Of a stretch of 64,000 bases of DNA, positions 42,501 through 54,991 are shown piece after piece. The DNA lies in assembly GCA_963930775.1 (NCBI GenBank), contig OZ005692.1:10955029-11019028 (forward strand). Reading direction: 5' to 3'. The position numbers and the translations under genes are program-made. The notes below the pieces were generated by a model, which searched no databases, was not told where the DNA came from, and worked only from the letters and a program-made list of their open reading frames with translations. The stretch is from Cliona cf. orientalis (Eukaryota; Porifera; Demospongiae; Clionaida; Clionaidae). Every line of letters starts with the position of its first letter. Within the stretch, counting starts at the first letter, position 1.

Positions 42501-45500
42501 GACAATGGACAGTTCAATGGGCCTCATAATGTAGCATTTGACAGTACTGGGAATATGTATGTGACTGATGCTAACAACCATCGTATTCAAGTCTTTAATC
42601 CTGAGGGACAGTTCTTGCGACAGTTTGGAAAATTAGGCAATGGTGATGGAGAACTATACTTTCCCACGGGTATAAGTATTGACAGTGACGACACAGTGTA
42701 TGTGGTTGAGCACGACAACCATCGTGTTTCAGTATTCACACGTGAGGGAGAATTTCTGACAACATTTGGCAGAGGGGGAGATGGACCAGGACAATTTAGT
42801 TCTCCTTATGGAATAACAGTGGATAAGAATGGAATGATCTATGTTACTGATACTTCTAATAATCGTATTCAAATATTTTAGAGTCATATTTTGTAGGATG
42901 ATTAATTTTGATCACCTTATATTACTTATTACAATCCTACTTTATTGCATATACCGTATAGAATGAAACTTTGGCGAGATTTTTAATTTGGCGATTTGGC
43001 AAATTCAGATAGGCCACTAAATTAAAACTCGCCAATTGAACTTAACGTATGCATACCAATGGCGGTATAAGGCTTTAGATCACCTAGTTTAAAACTTCAC
43101 CAATATCAATGGAGAGCCATTTTGCCAAATTTAATGCTCACCAAAGTTATCCACTGTACAGTATACATTTGGCAGGAGCAGCCAGGCTGGCAATTGCTTG
43201 GGTCACGTGACTGTGGGTGAGTACCACCCCATACTGCTACATGCATGATTGTATATTGTGGCTGTAGGCACTCCACTTATAGCCTGTGCACACATGGTCC
43301 ACAGTACAATAGTATGTCATGTGATCGGTCACATTTTTGGGGAAGTGTGAGTGAGGGCCCACATTCAGGGGGTGGAGGGTAGGGGGGCTGAGTGCAGTGG
43401 CAATGGACAATTTAGATGACCCCCCTCCCCCCGGTCCCCCATGCATGCAGTGCCAGGATGTAGTATTTGACAGTGCAGCTATAGAAACACACAATGAATG
43501 AGACTCACACTTGACAATGTGCAAGGATTTACTGTATGCATAAGTCATCATATACAAGAAGCAATTATTGAGCATTGAGTAGATATTTAAAAGCCAAATA
43601 TTATGCATACGTTGTAGACCAGGACAATGAATAGTGTAAGGGAAATGAATCTAGTGCATCATCCAGTGCACTGGGTGGGGACTAGATGAATCATGGAATT
43701 TTTAACACACTCACCATGAATTTATTGCACGTAGGTCATCCGCTCATATATTTACCGGTATTATGATTATGAATATTATGTGACTGCTTACACAGTCAGC
43801 CCACCACACCCCCCTATAGGCCTTGGACACAAGAACTCTTTGTTTTCAAGCTTTAAGCTGCTATCAAATTTATAGTCAATTGGCAAGGCAAGCACACTCT
43901 GGTCCTGTTCATGTGCATGGATTTAAATTGAGATAGTGAAAACTTTCCTCTTCAGAATCTTAGGTCATGTCTAGAAGACTTAAGTACAATGAAGGATTGT
44001 TAACAAAGGAGAAAAAATTTTAAAAAATTTTCTTCCATTTTACTGTACACATGTGTACTGTTTTCACTCAATTCCTCAGATCCTTTGGATATTAGAGATT
44101 TAAATGAGATATACTCCAAGCTTTGGGACGCCAGAAATAAATGGTTTAGTATAGGACTTGGTCTGAATCTGGAATATACCGACCTGAAAGAAATTCAACA
44201 AACAAACAGAGAGGATGTGGAGAAGTGCTTTATGGACATGCTTGAAAAATGGCTAAGAATCAGCCTAAGACCAACGCAATCCAATCTAATAACAGTTCTA
44301 AGAGAGAGGACCATTGGATTTAATCAACTGGCAGAAGAATTGGAGAGCAAGAGCTTCGAGAGAGATAGGGTAATACATCAACTTAGAATGGCATCCACCA
44401 AGAGGTATACAAAGAACAGCCCACCTGCCCCCAGCCTAGTCAAGTGTACATGTAAGTCAGTCATCATCAAGATCGGTGCTATCGCTATTTTTTTGTTCAC
44501 TGCGTTCAGTCTTAGAAGTATAATATATAATAATCGTATTTCTCCTAAGGACTGCTATGCCACAGGCAGGGGGCTAGAAGTGGCTGTGGTTGGAGAGAGA
44601 GCTAAGGCAGTTCTGTACCTAGTCAATCAAGGAGGAGCAGCTTACACCAAACAAGTGAGCACGATATCATGCGAACTAATACACGAACTAACCGGCAAGA
44701 CACCAGATTGTGAAATCATATGGAAAGCTAACCATAAGGTAAAGAAGGCCAGTATTGGCCAGTATGAAATCAGCTACCAAGCCACCTATCTAGGGAGGCA
44801 CCAGCTGCACATCAAAGTGGAGGGGGAGCACATCAAAGGAAGTCCATTCACTGTCAATGTTGTCAAAATCATCAGTGGACTAAAGTACCCATGGGGTGTG
44901 GCGGTCAACAAAAAGGGTGAGATTTTGGCAGCTGAGAGTGATGGACACTGTATCACCATCTTCAGCCCAACTGGAGAGAAGCTTCGATCATTTGGCTCAG
45001 AAGGCTCTGGACCAGGACAGATCAACGAACCTTATGGTGTGGCATGCAGTGGATGATGATAGCAACATACTGGTGGCTGATGTTGTCAATCATCGTATTC
45101 AAAAGTTTACATCCGACAATAAGTATATCACAAGTGTAGGGAGCTGGGGCAACAATCCTTTGCAATTTAACCTCCCAGCTAGTGTAACCATTTCTCCAAT
45201 CACTAAGAAAATTGCAATATCAGAATGGGAGAATTATCGAGTTCAGATTCTTAATCCAGATCTGACATTCCACAGTAGTATAGGCAGCAAGGGCAGTGGC
45301 AATGGACAGTTCGATCAGCCTTATGATGCAGCATTTGACAGTGCAGGAAATATGTATGCGACTGATGCCTCGAATAATTGTATTCAAGTCTTTAATTCTG
45401 AGGGACAGTTCTTGCGACAGTTCGGAAATAAAGGCAAGGGTGATGGAGAACTAGACTATCCTATGGGTATAAGCATTGACAGTGATGACACAGTGTATGT

Positions 45501-48500
45501 GGTTGAGAATGACAACCATCGTGTTTCAGTATTCACACATGAGGGAAAATTTCTGACATCATTTGGCAGTGAGGGAGATGGACCAGGACAATTCAACTTT
45601 CCTTATGGAATAACAGTGGACAAGCAGGGAACAATCTATGTTGCTGATTTTAGCAATAATCGTATTCAAATATTTGCAAAACCGATAAAGTCACCACATG
45701 AAACTTAAGTAGAATGATCGATTTTGGTGAGTACCATGACGGTCGCCATGCTGATACACAACACGAGGTTCTGGACCAGGACAGTTCAATGCCCCTCAGG
45801 GTGTGACAGTGGATGATGATGACAACATACTGGTGGTTGACTGTTTGAACCATCGTATTCAGAAGTTTACATCCGACTATAAGCATATCACAAGTGTGGG
45901 GAGCTATGGCAGCAATCCTTTGCAATTTGACCGCCCAGTAAGTGTATCTATTTCTCCCATCACTAAGAAAATTGCAATATCAGATTAGAATCATCAAGTT
46001 CAGATTATTAATCCAGATCTGACATTCCATAGTAGTATTGGCAGCTATGGCAGTGGCAATGGACAGTTCGATCGGCCTTATGATACAGCATTTGACAGTG
46101 CAGGAAATTTATATGTGACTGATGCCTGGAACAATCGTATTCAAGTCTTTAATCCTGAGGGACAGTTCTTGCGACAGTTTGGAAAATTAGGCAATGGTGC
46201 ATGATGGAGAACTAGATTTTCCTGCTGGTATAAGCATTGACAGTGACGACACAGTGTATGTAAATGAGTACAACAACTGTCGTGTTTCAGTATTCACACA
46301 CGAGGGAAATTTTCTGACATCATTTGGCAGCCAGGGAGATGGACCAGGACAGTTTTATTATCCCCATAGAATATCAGTGGATGGGAATGGAATAATCTAT
46401 GTTGCTGATACTAGTCGTATTCAAATATTTTAGAGTCACCTTTTGTAGGATGATTAATTTTGATTAGCTACCTTATACTATTTATTACAATCCTACTTTA
46501 TTGCATACCATATAGCCAGAAAATTTGGTGGGGAATTAAACATGGTGGTTTGGCGGTCTATATTACAACCACCAAATTAAAATCCGCCAAAATTTCCTAC
46601 TTGCATATATACGCATTGCGATCCTGTACCGAACCGCCAAATTTAAATCTGTAATAGCGATTTTGGGCTCAACCGCCAAATTTAATTCCCGCAAATATTT
46701 CCGGCTGTACGGTATACTGTATAGTGGGAAATTTGGTGAGGTTTATAATTTAGAGATTTGACGAATTCAGTATAGGTCACCAAATTAAAAACTCGCAATT
46801 GCATGAACTAAATGCATGCACACCTATGGCAGTATAGGCTTCAGATCGCCAAATTTAAACTTCACCAATACCAATAGATTCACCAAATTTAATGCTCGCT
46901 AAAGTTACCTGCTGCATTTGGCAGGAGCAGCCAGGCTGGCAATTGTCCGGGTCATGTGACTGTGGGTGAGTACTACCCCATACTGCTAAATGATTGTATA
47001 TTATGGCTGTAGGTACTCTGCTTATAGATAGTCAGCACCCGTGCACACATGGTGGCAGGATAAGCACACACTGTACTTGACTGATTCTTGGAACCAAGTG
47101 TTAATAACAGTAAATAGGAATGAAAAGTAGCAAAAATAAACAAGTCGTCAGTTTAGCACTCATGCAAATATAACATTCAATACTACACTATTGATATCAC
47201 TGAGTCTACTCACAGGCAATGAATAAACAATATGAGTGAGGGGAGGGGATCTTATGAATACTTCCAACACACCTATGAATTTCATTTACTTGCATTGTTT
47301 ATGCTATGCACACACTTAGTATTATACAACTGGTAGGTACAAAAAAGTGGGTTTGTCAACACTATATAGTTAGCTATAGTGCCAAAATTTGACCAGCTTG
47401 AATATTTCTTCACCATAAATAACTACACAGATTTGAGCAGAGCCACCGAAAGGACTCAGAATAGATCTACAGAAATACTCTCAGCATGAGTACCATATCG
47501 GATGATCATCGTCCTGTTGTACAACATCCTGGCAATAACGGTCAAAATGTTTCTGGTGCTCAACACACTAATGCAATGAATGACGAGTTGGCAACTCTCA
47601 AGAATGAGATGAAGCAGCAAAGGAAGCAAATTATTTGGGTGTATTACATTCTTGCCATTCTGGTTGCTATCATTGCTTTTCTCTTGGGTACCTTGATAGG
47701 ACTTTCTGAACTATCCTTTATAAATATTATTATATACTAAGATTATAGTTGTCCGTGCGTCCGTGCGTCCGTCCGAGCGGGAGGTGACCGGAAGTGATTT
47801 GACCCGAGCTAAAAAGTTTTCTTTCTGGGCGTCACTGGACTTGGGACGATACAGCAGACAGCCAACTAACGGCGGCTGGCTATGGCCCAGCAGCCACTAA
47901 AGTGAGCTGCTTAAAAAAAACGGCAGGACAGTATTTAGACTGAACTGTACACTTACATATGGCGGCCTGGAGAATGCGAAAGAGTGACATTCTGGAGTCG
48001 ATGTTGCCCATAGGTGCTTTCCAGAGGGAGGCGATTCTATTCTAAACGTATTTTCTTGGGACCCCTTGTGAGCGAAGCTGCAAGACAAGTAACGAATGCT
48101 TTAGCTAGGTGATTGACAAAGTCACATGATTAGGCAGGATGTGCACATGCGCACAAATACGTAGGTATAGGTCGTCGACCACACATGCACAATAATAGCA
48201 CAAGGATAAAGGAGTGAGCGAGCGAAGCGAGCTCACTCCTTGTAAATATATATGTACATGTCTCTCCCAAAGATTGCTTTGCCACAGGCAGGGGATTGGA
48301 AATGGCTGTGGTTGGAGAGCAAGCTAATGCAGTTTTGCATACAGTTGATACATCAGGGAAAGGATGTGCTTTACAACAGGAGACAGTAGCGTGTGAACTT
48401 GTGTCTGAATCAAGTTGGATAAAGGTTGAATGTAATATGAAAAAGGTGACGGAGAGCCGGTATGAAATCAGCTACCAGCCCACCAGTCGAGGGAGGCACC

Positions 48501-51500
48501 AGCTGCACATCAAAGTGGAGGGGGAGCACATCAAAGGAAGCCCATTCACTGTCACTGTTACTAGACAGTTTGGTGGCCCAAAGGGGACTATTGAGGGGTA
48601 TTTTTACAGCTTAACATCACATCAACCTCTGATTATAGCAGGTGCAACGGGAAGTATCTCAGTATTCGATACATCTCAAAATACAGTAAAATCATTTGGT
48701 TCATCTGGATCAGGTCCAGAAGAGTTCAGTTTACCCTGTGATCTTGCTGTGGACAAAGATGGATTTCTCCTAGTAGCAGATTGCACGAATCACCGCATTC
48801 AAAAGTTTAACCAATGGACACACAAACACATTAGACCAATTGGGAAGATGGGTAAAGGCAATTGTGAGTTTAAAAACCCACGTGGAATAGCAGTCCATCC
48901 CAAAAATGGTATGGTATATATAGCCGACACTGATAACTATCGCATTCAAGTTCTGAATCAAAACTTAACATTCCACAAGATACTGGACACAACCAAGCGG
49001 TTTGTGCCACTGGCCATAGCATTCGATAGCACTGGGAATATCTATGCTATTGACAAATATAATCATAGAATTCTAGTTTATACTAGTTCTTACTGCTAAA
49101 GGAGAGTTCATAAGACATTGTTCACCACCGAGGGCAAGTTTCTAACTTCAATTGAGGACAAGGATATGCCCCCTAATAAGCACTTCCATCCCGATGGAGT
49201 TGCAGTGGATGATAAAGGAATTATTTATGTCATATATTGGCATACTGGTATAAAATGGTTTTAACAAGATTGCTATATATAATAATTACTATTATTATGT
49301 ATGCTTATTATGAACATTGCTAAATACAGAGTTGACACTACACTATAATTAACTAAATCTTGTTGATATTTTAGTTTTATGAGCTTATGATCACTGATTT
49401 CATGCATAGAAACTCACCATTAATAGTAATATTATAGTACGATACATAATACACATCGATATGAAGCATAATGAGCATATAACATGTACCTTTATATTGG
49501 TGCAGTAATCCTCTGTCTCCTTAAGAGTGTAGCCGTAGCTGTCCCTGTTCACCAGCTCCTCAGCTCTGCTTAGCCAATCCTCAAAGACAACACACTGGGT
49601 CTGGAACTTACTCCACAGCAACAGGCTTTCGTCAAGAAACGTTTGCTGCTCCTTCACCTATAACACACACACACAGAGACACACATTAATATGCACAAAA
49701 TTGAATTCCAAAGCTCTATAATCTGTTATGGACAAAAAAATATTAAATCGTAGCTGACAAAATGAAAAAAATGATTTCTTGCCAAATAATTATACAGTAT
49801 TGAAAACCTCCCAATAATCTACTGGCCTATACCTTTCCAGCGACATCCTCATAAGCTTTCCTCAGCTTCCTCACAGTCTCCTCCCCTTTCTCCAGAAGCT
49901 CCGCCTCTTCCTGACACACCCCCTTCAGCTCGGCAAACGAATCGTCCAGCTCCTTCAGCTGCTGGCTCATCTGCAGCGAGTACTGCTCCATGTCGACGAT
50001 GAAATCCATGAGGTCGCGACGTTTCGACTCCATCACTTCCCTGAGGAGAACTCCATCCGGCTGTTCCTTCAACTCCTGACAGGTCTCAGCTATGCTCTCT
50101 AGAACGGCCTATATGAAATTTAGTATTGTAATTTGCATATTTTTTGCTATTAAACATATTGTCTTGTGCAAAATGACACGGAATTTTTTTTTATGCAAAA
50201 AATTTTACTTATATTGTAGCAAATATATGGCATGCGTCAAAAAAAAATTAACATAAAAAGCAAAAGAGTTTTTATGAACAAAATTCAATAAGCAGTATAG
50301 CGATAATATTATCAACTCTGACTTACTTTCTCAGCTTTTTCGAATGTCAGTTGTATCTTCCTTCTCTTGAGCCTCTCCTGGAGGCGGTCCCACCAGCTGT
50401 TCACCCACTGCAGCCGATGCTGCAGCTGCCCGGCTAGCTCTTTAGACGCCGTCACTATCACAAAGTTAGTGTTGGCCTTAGCACGCTTCACCTGGGCAGG
50501 AAAATTAAACATATAAAATGAATTAACATGGAGGGTTCGAGTGAAGGAGAGAGAGGGGGGGGGGGGGGGGGAGAGGAGAGAAGAAAAAGAGAGTATTTTT
50601 GTTTGGAATCCGGTTGTCAGAGAATGTATCAGAAAAGGGTTGTCACAACCTCTTTCTCTCTCCTTCTCCCTCTCTCATAATATTACTGTAGTTAATCACA
50701 TGATCTATCCAATGCATTATTTTTACGAATTCTCATAATGTTTATATATGAGCGACTGACGACCTTTACCAGAAAAACCGCGCGTTTTTCAAAATTGAAA
50801 TTTTTTTCTCCATGCGTTGTATTAGATTAAGTACGGTATCTCACCTTCTGTGACTGGACTGGTATTTGGCTGAGTGTCTCTGTCAGTTCCTCAAGAATGG
50901 AGTCGATCTTCCTGTGCTGGGGCTGGTAGCCACCAGGATGGTAGGACACCTCAGCGTCCAGCTCTGCATCATGGTACATCTTGACAAAGCCAAGACCCTT
51001 CACCCAGTTAATGGAGTACTTGGAACTGGTAGAAGTAGACCTATATACACAAAATTAATAATGGAGATAGGTAGGTATAATAACGGAAGGGAGAAAATAT
51101 TAATTTTAGTTGTTCCCTTGAAAAAAATATGAAAGGATAAAGAAGGAAGGACAGTTAATCTGTCCATACAAGAATCTTTGTTACCGTAGATCACGAAATT
51201 TTTGCTGCTAAAAAAATTTTCGTTGATGACCTTTTCCAACAGTGAACACACGAAATATTTTGTGTAAAGTACGTTGACCTATACCTATTTTGGTCACTAA
51301 AGTCTGGCGACAAAATTTAGACTATGCGAAAAAATTACAAACAAAATATTTTTATCAGCGAAAATATCCCAATCTACGGTATTTATCCGTAGATAGCAAC
51401 TGAGAACGATGCCAACTCACTTTTTATGCAAGAAATCTGACTATTCTCACCTTGTCTCTTGGGTGATGGCCTCCGACTGTTCCGTGCTGGCTACGGTACT

Positions 51501-54500
51501 CGCCCCCTCTCCCTCTCCCTCTCCCTCCTCCTTATCGACGGAGGTTTCTTGGTCACCTCCTCTGCCGTCTCTCAGCGTACTCTCTGAGACAACACTCCCT
51601 CCTGCAGGGGCACCAAGCAAGCACACCAAAGAAATAATATAAATCACTCAAGTATTAGTACACTGTAGCAATTATACACTGTATAAGAAAATCTGACAGA
51701 GTTACAGATTTAAAATAATTTTTGCTTCTCTGAATCTCGATAAAATTAGTATTAGTATTAGGCTAATAGTATATATACACAAAGTCAGATAGGTATTTCA
51801 ACTCAGAAGGGTATTTCAAACTCAGGTGCCTATTTCATTTGTAATACTTGTAATTGGTATACAAGATTTATACACATCAAAGTACAAGTATACTATTAAT
51901 ATTCAAATTATCATTATGATTATATTGTGTAGCTAGAAGATACATGTGTACATACATGTACATGTAATATGCTAGTAACAGGTGATTTGAATCATAACTA
52001 TCCCAACCTTCAGCAGCAGCTGTTGTCTCTCCCTCCTCTTCTTGCTCAGGTGGCTCTGGACTCATGGCAAACTGAACCTCATACGCCTTGTCCACGTCAG
52101 ATCCATCCTCCTCTCCATCAGACTGTGGCCGGGGGAAGAAGGAGCAATAGATAATCAATTTCTGGTTCTTTTTGGGGGGGGGGGGGGGGGGGGGCAGATA
52201 TCTTCTAGCAATACAGTACTGAAATCTTTGGATATTCTACTACTAGGGAGGTCAACCTTAGTGATGGGAAATTCCTGTGCTCCCCATCCTCAAAATAAAT
52301 CATTGAAGGAGCAATTACTAGTAAAAACCGGAAATATTGGTGGGAATTAAATTTGGCGGTTGAGCACTACAAGAATATTGGTGGATTTAAATTTGGTGGT
52401 TCAGTACGGGATCACCATATGTATATATGCGAGTAGGAAATTTTGAATTTGGCGGTTGTACTATAGACCGCCAAACTGCCAAATTTAATTCCCCGCCAAA
52501 TTTTCCGGCTATACGGTAGGCTAAAGATACAGTTTTATAGCATCCAGTTCAAGAGCAGCTGCCACACTCACCTCTGTAGCACTCATGCCAAATCCAACTT
52601 CATACTCATTAGTCTGGTCGACGCTAGACCCCTCCCCCTCTCCCTCTCCCTCTTCTGGCTCTGGGCTTGGGCTGATCACATGATCAATCACTCGACGTCC
52701 ATACTCATCGTCCGATAGGTCGGGGTCCACCGACGTGTCGTGAACTCTGACCTCTTCCAGCGAGCCAACTGTCAACCCCTCGCTGCCTAGGCTTCCGAAT
52801 TCTCCCGAGCTGAACAGTTCTCCACTCGCGGCACCATATCCAAATTGATGCCCACCATCACCAACACTACCGCTGCCTCCGCCCATACTGCTGCCGGTGC
52901 TGTCCCTTGACCTTTGACCCATGACCTCCACCTCTTCTGCGTCCATCTCGTCCTGTGAGTAGATCCCTTCGATTACTCGGGTGGGCTCCTGGCGAAGGAG
53001 GGAGTAGGCGTTCTGGATCCACTGCTCCACTCCCTCGAGCTCCTTCAGGAACTTGTCACTCTGAGTCTCTAGCTCACTTTCAAGACTCTCTAGCCGGTCG
53101 TCGTAGTTCTGACATAACTGCTGACACCTGCAGAAATGATACCATGGTGTAAGGCATACAGTGTATTACACACCCAAAAATAAACTATATCGTACTTAAT
53201 CTAATACAATGCATGGAAAAATAATTTCTTTTGAAAAACACACATTTTTCTGGTAAAGGTTGTCAATCGCTCCATATAGTTATGAGAACTCGTAAAATGC
53301 TAATTTATTGCATTAAATTGGATCATGCGTTGTATTTGATTAACTACGGTACAATGTAAATTATCTGTAGTCGCTTCTCTCTGCAACAGCCATTAAGTTC
53401 AAACTCTAACTGGAAAAATTTCCACTAGTATTGACACTGTATAATTATGCATCTTACCTTAGGCTGAGAAGCTGTGCCTTGCCCTGGATGTCCTTGAGTT
53501 CAGAGAAGACAGGGCTGGAGGAGCCGGCCGAGGGGGAGAAGGGAGGGTGATCCGACGGAGAGAGAAGGGGAGACGGAACTGAGAAGAGAAACAGAGAGAG
53601 AAATAAATACTCACTAGAATTCAATTCTTTCATTATTATGCTATTATAAATATACAGTAGTGTTCAGAGCCCAAGGGATTGCCCAACGAAATATTCTGTG
53701 CCAGACTCTGTCCAGCAAAATGCTCTCCACCATATTATATTCATTGCATGATAAGTTAGTACAAGTAAACTATTCTCAAGTACAAAAATTTGTTACTTTG
53801 TGCAAAACGAAATTTTTAACAATAAAAAATTCGCAAAATTAATTACAGTATTCTAGTGTTTGTAGTCTCACCTTGTTCCTGCTGGACTACCTGCTGCTGG
53901 TGTTGTTGTTGGTGAGGAGGGCCGAGGACCATCGGAGTGGGGGCATCCACCAGCTGCTGGAGGTCACTCTGATACGATGACAGGTCCTCCCTCGCATCCT
54001 GGATGTGTGTGTGTTTCAATATAATATCTTTAGATCGTACTTGTAACAAATACAATGATTTAATCGGTTGAATTGGAGTATTATCTTTCAGGAAAAAAAC
54101 TCCATAAAATCATATAAGAAAAATTTTTGGACTATGATTAGGCTTGTTTATACGTGACCTGCTATGAGAAAAGGGACCATTTGCGGACGGTGATAGTACC
54201 GTATTCAATTTTTATGCCCAATTAGCTTGCTTTCAATAAAATTATGTAGCTGGTTGTGAGTAGCTACAGCCTATGTTTGTACAGGCACAAACAGAGCGGA
54301 TTAGCTACATGAATAGTACTGTAACATTACTCCATACATGCAACAAGCTACACACTACAAACAAAAAAAATTCTCAAATGGTCCCTTTTCTCATAGCTGA
54401 TCACATAATATTATATCAAGCCTAGCTTTTGGCATCGGTGATCATCCTTGCGAAACATACAATACTCTATTCTCATAGAACCTCACATCATGTATATGTA

Positions 54501-54921
54501 CATTACATGGTACACTAGGCAGTAGTTTACTGAATTTCCATGTTACCTTGAGCTTGTGAAGGTGCCGCTGCTGCTCAGCGTATCCCTTAATCAAGGGGCT
54601 CTCCGCTAATTTCCTCTCGGCCTGGTCAAGCCCCGCCCCTATCCTAGAGATCTCTGTCGTGTGGAAGTGTACGACTCCTTGAAATAGCTGCTCCTGTTTG
54701 GAAGACATGAGTCGAACGAGGGAATCGAACTTGAAAGAAATTTCAAGACTGTCGTCGATCTGTGATTGGCACTCTTCGCGCTTGTCAGATACCTCCTGGA
54801 TTAAGTGCTGTGAAGGAGAGGGAGAGGGAGAGGGGGAGAGAGATAGAGATAGAGAGAGGGGGAGAGAGGGAGAGAAAGAGAGAGAAAGAGAGTGAAAGAG
54901 AGAGAGAGAGAGAAAGAGAGG

Positions 54922-54991
<70 letters not shown>

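Noticed and set aside
50541..50738. 65-codon plus-strand frame starting in GGGGAG repeats
   Set aside because: Low-complexity intron sequence; no supporting features.
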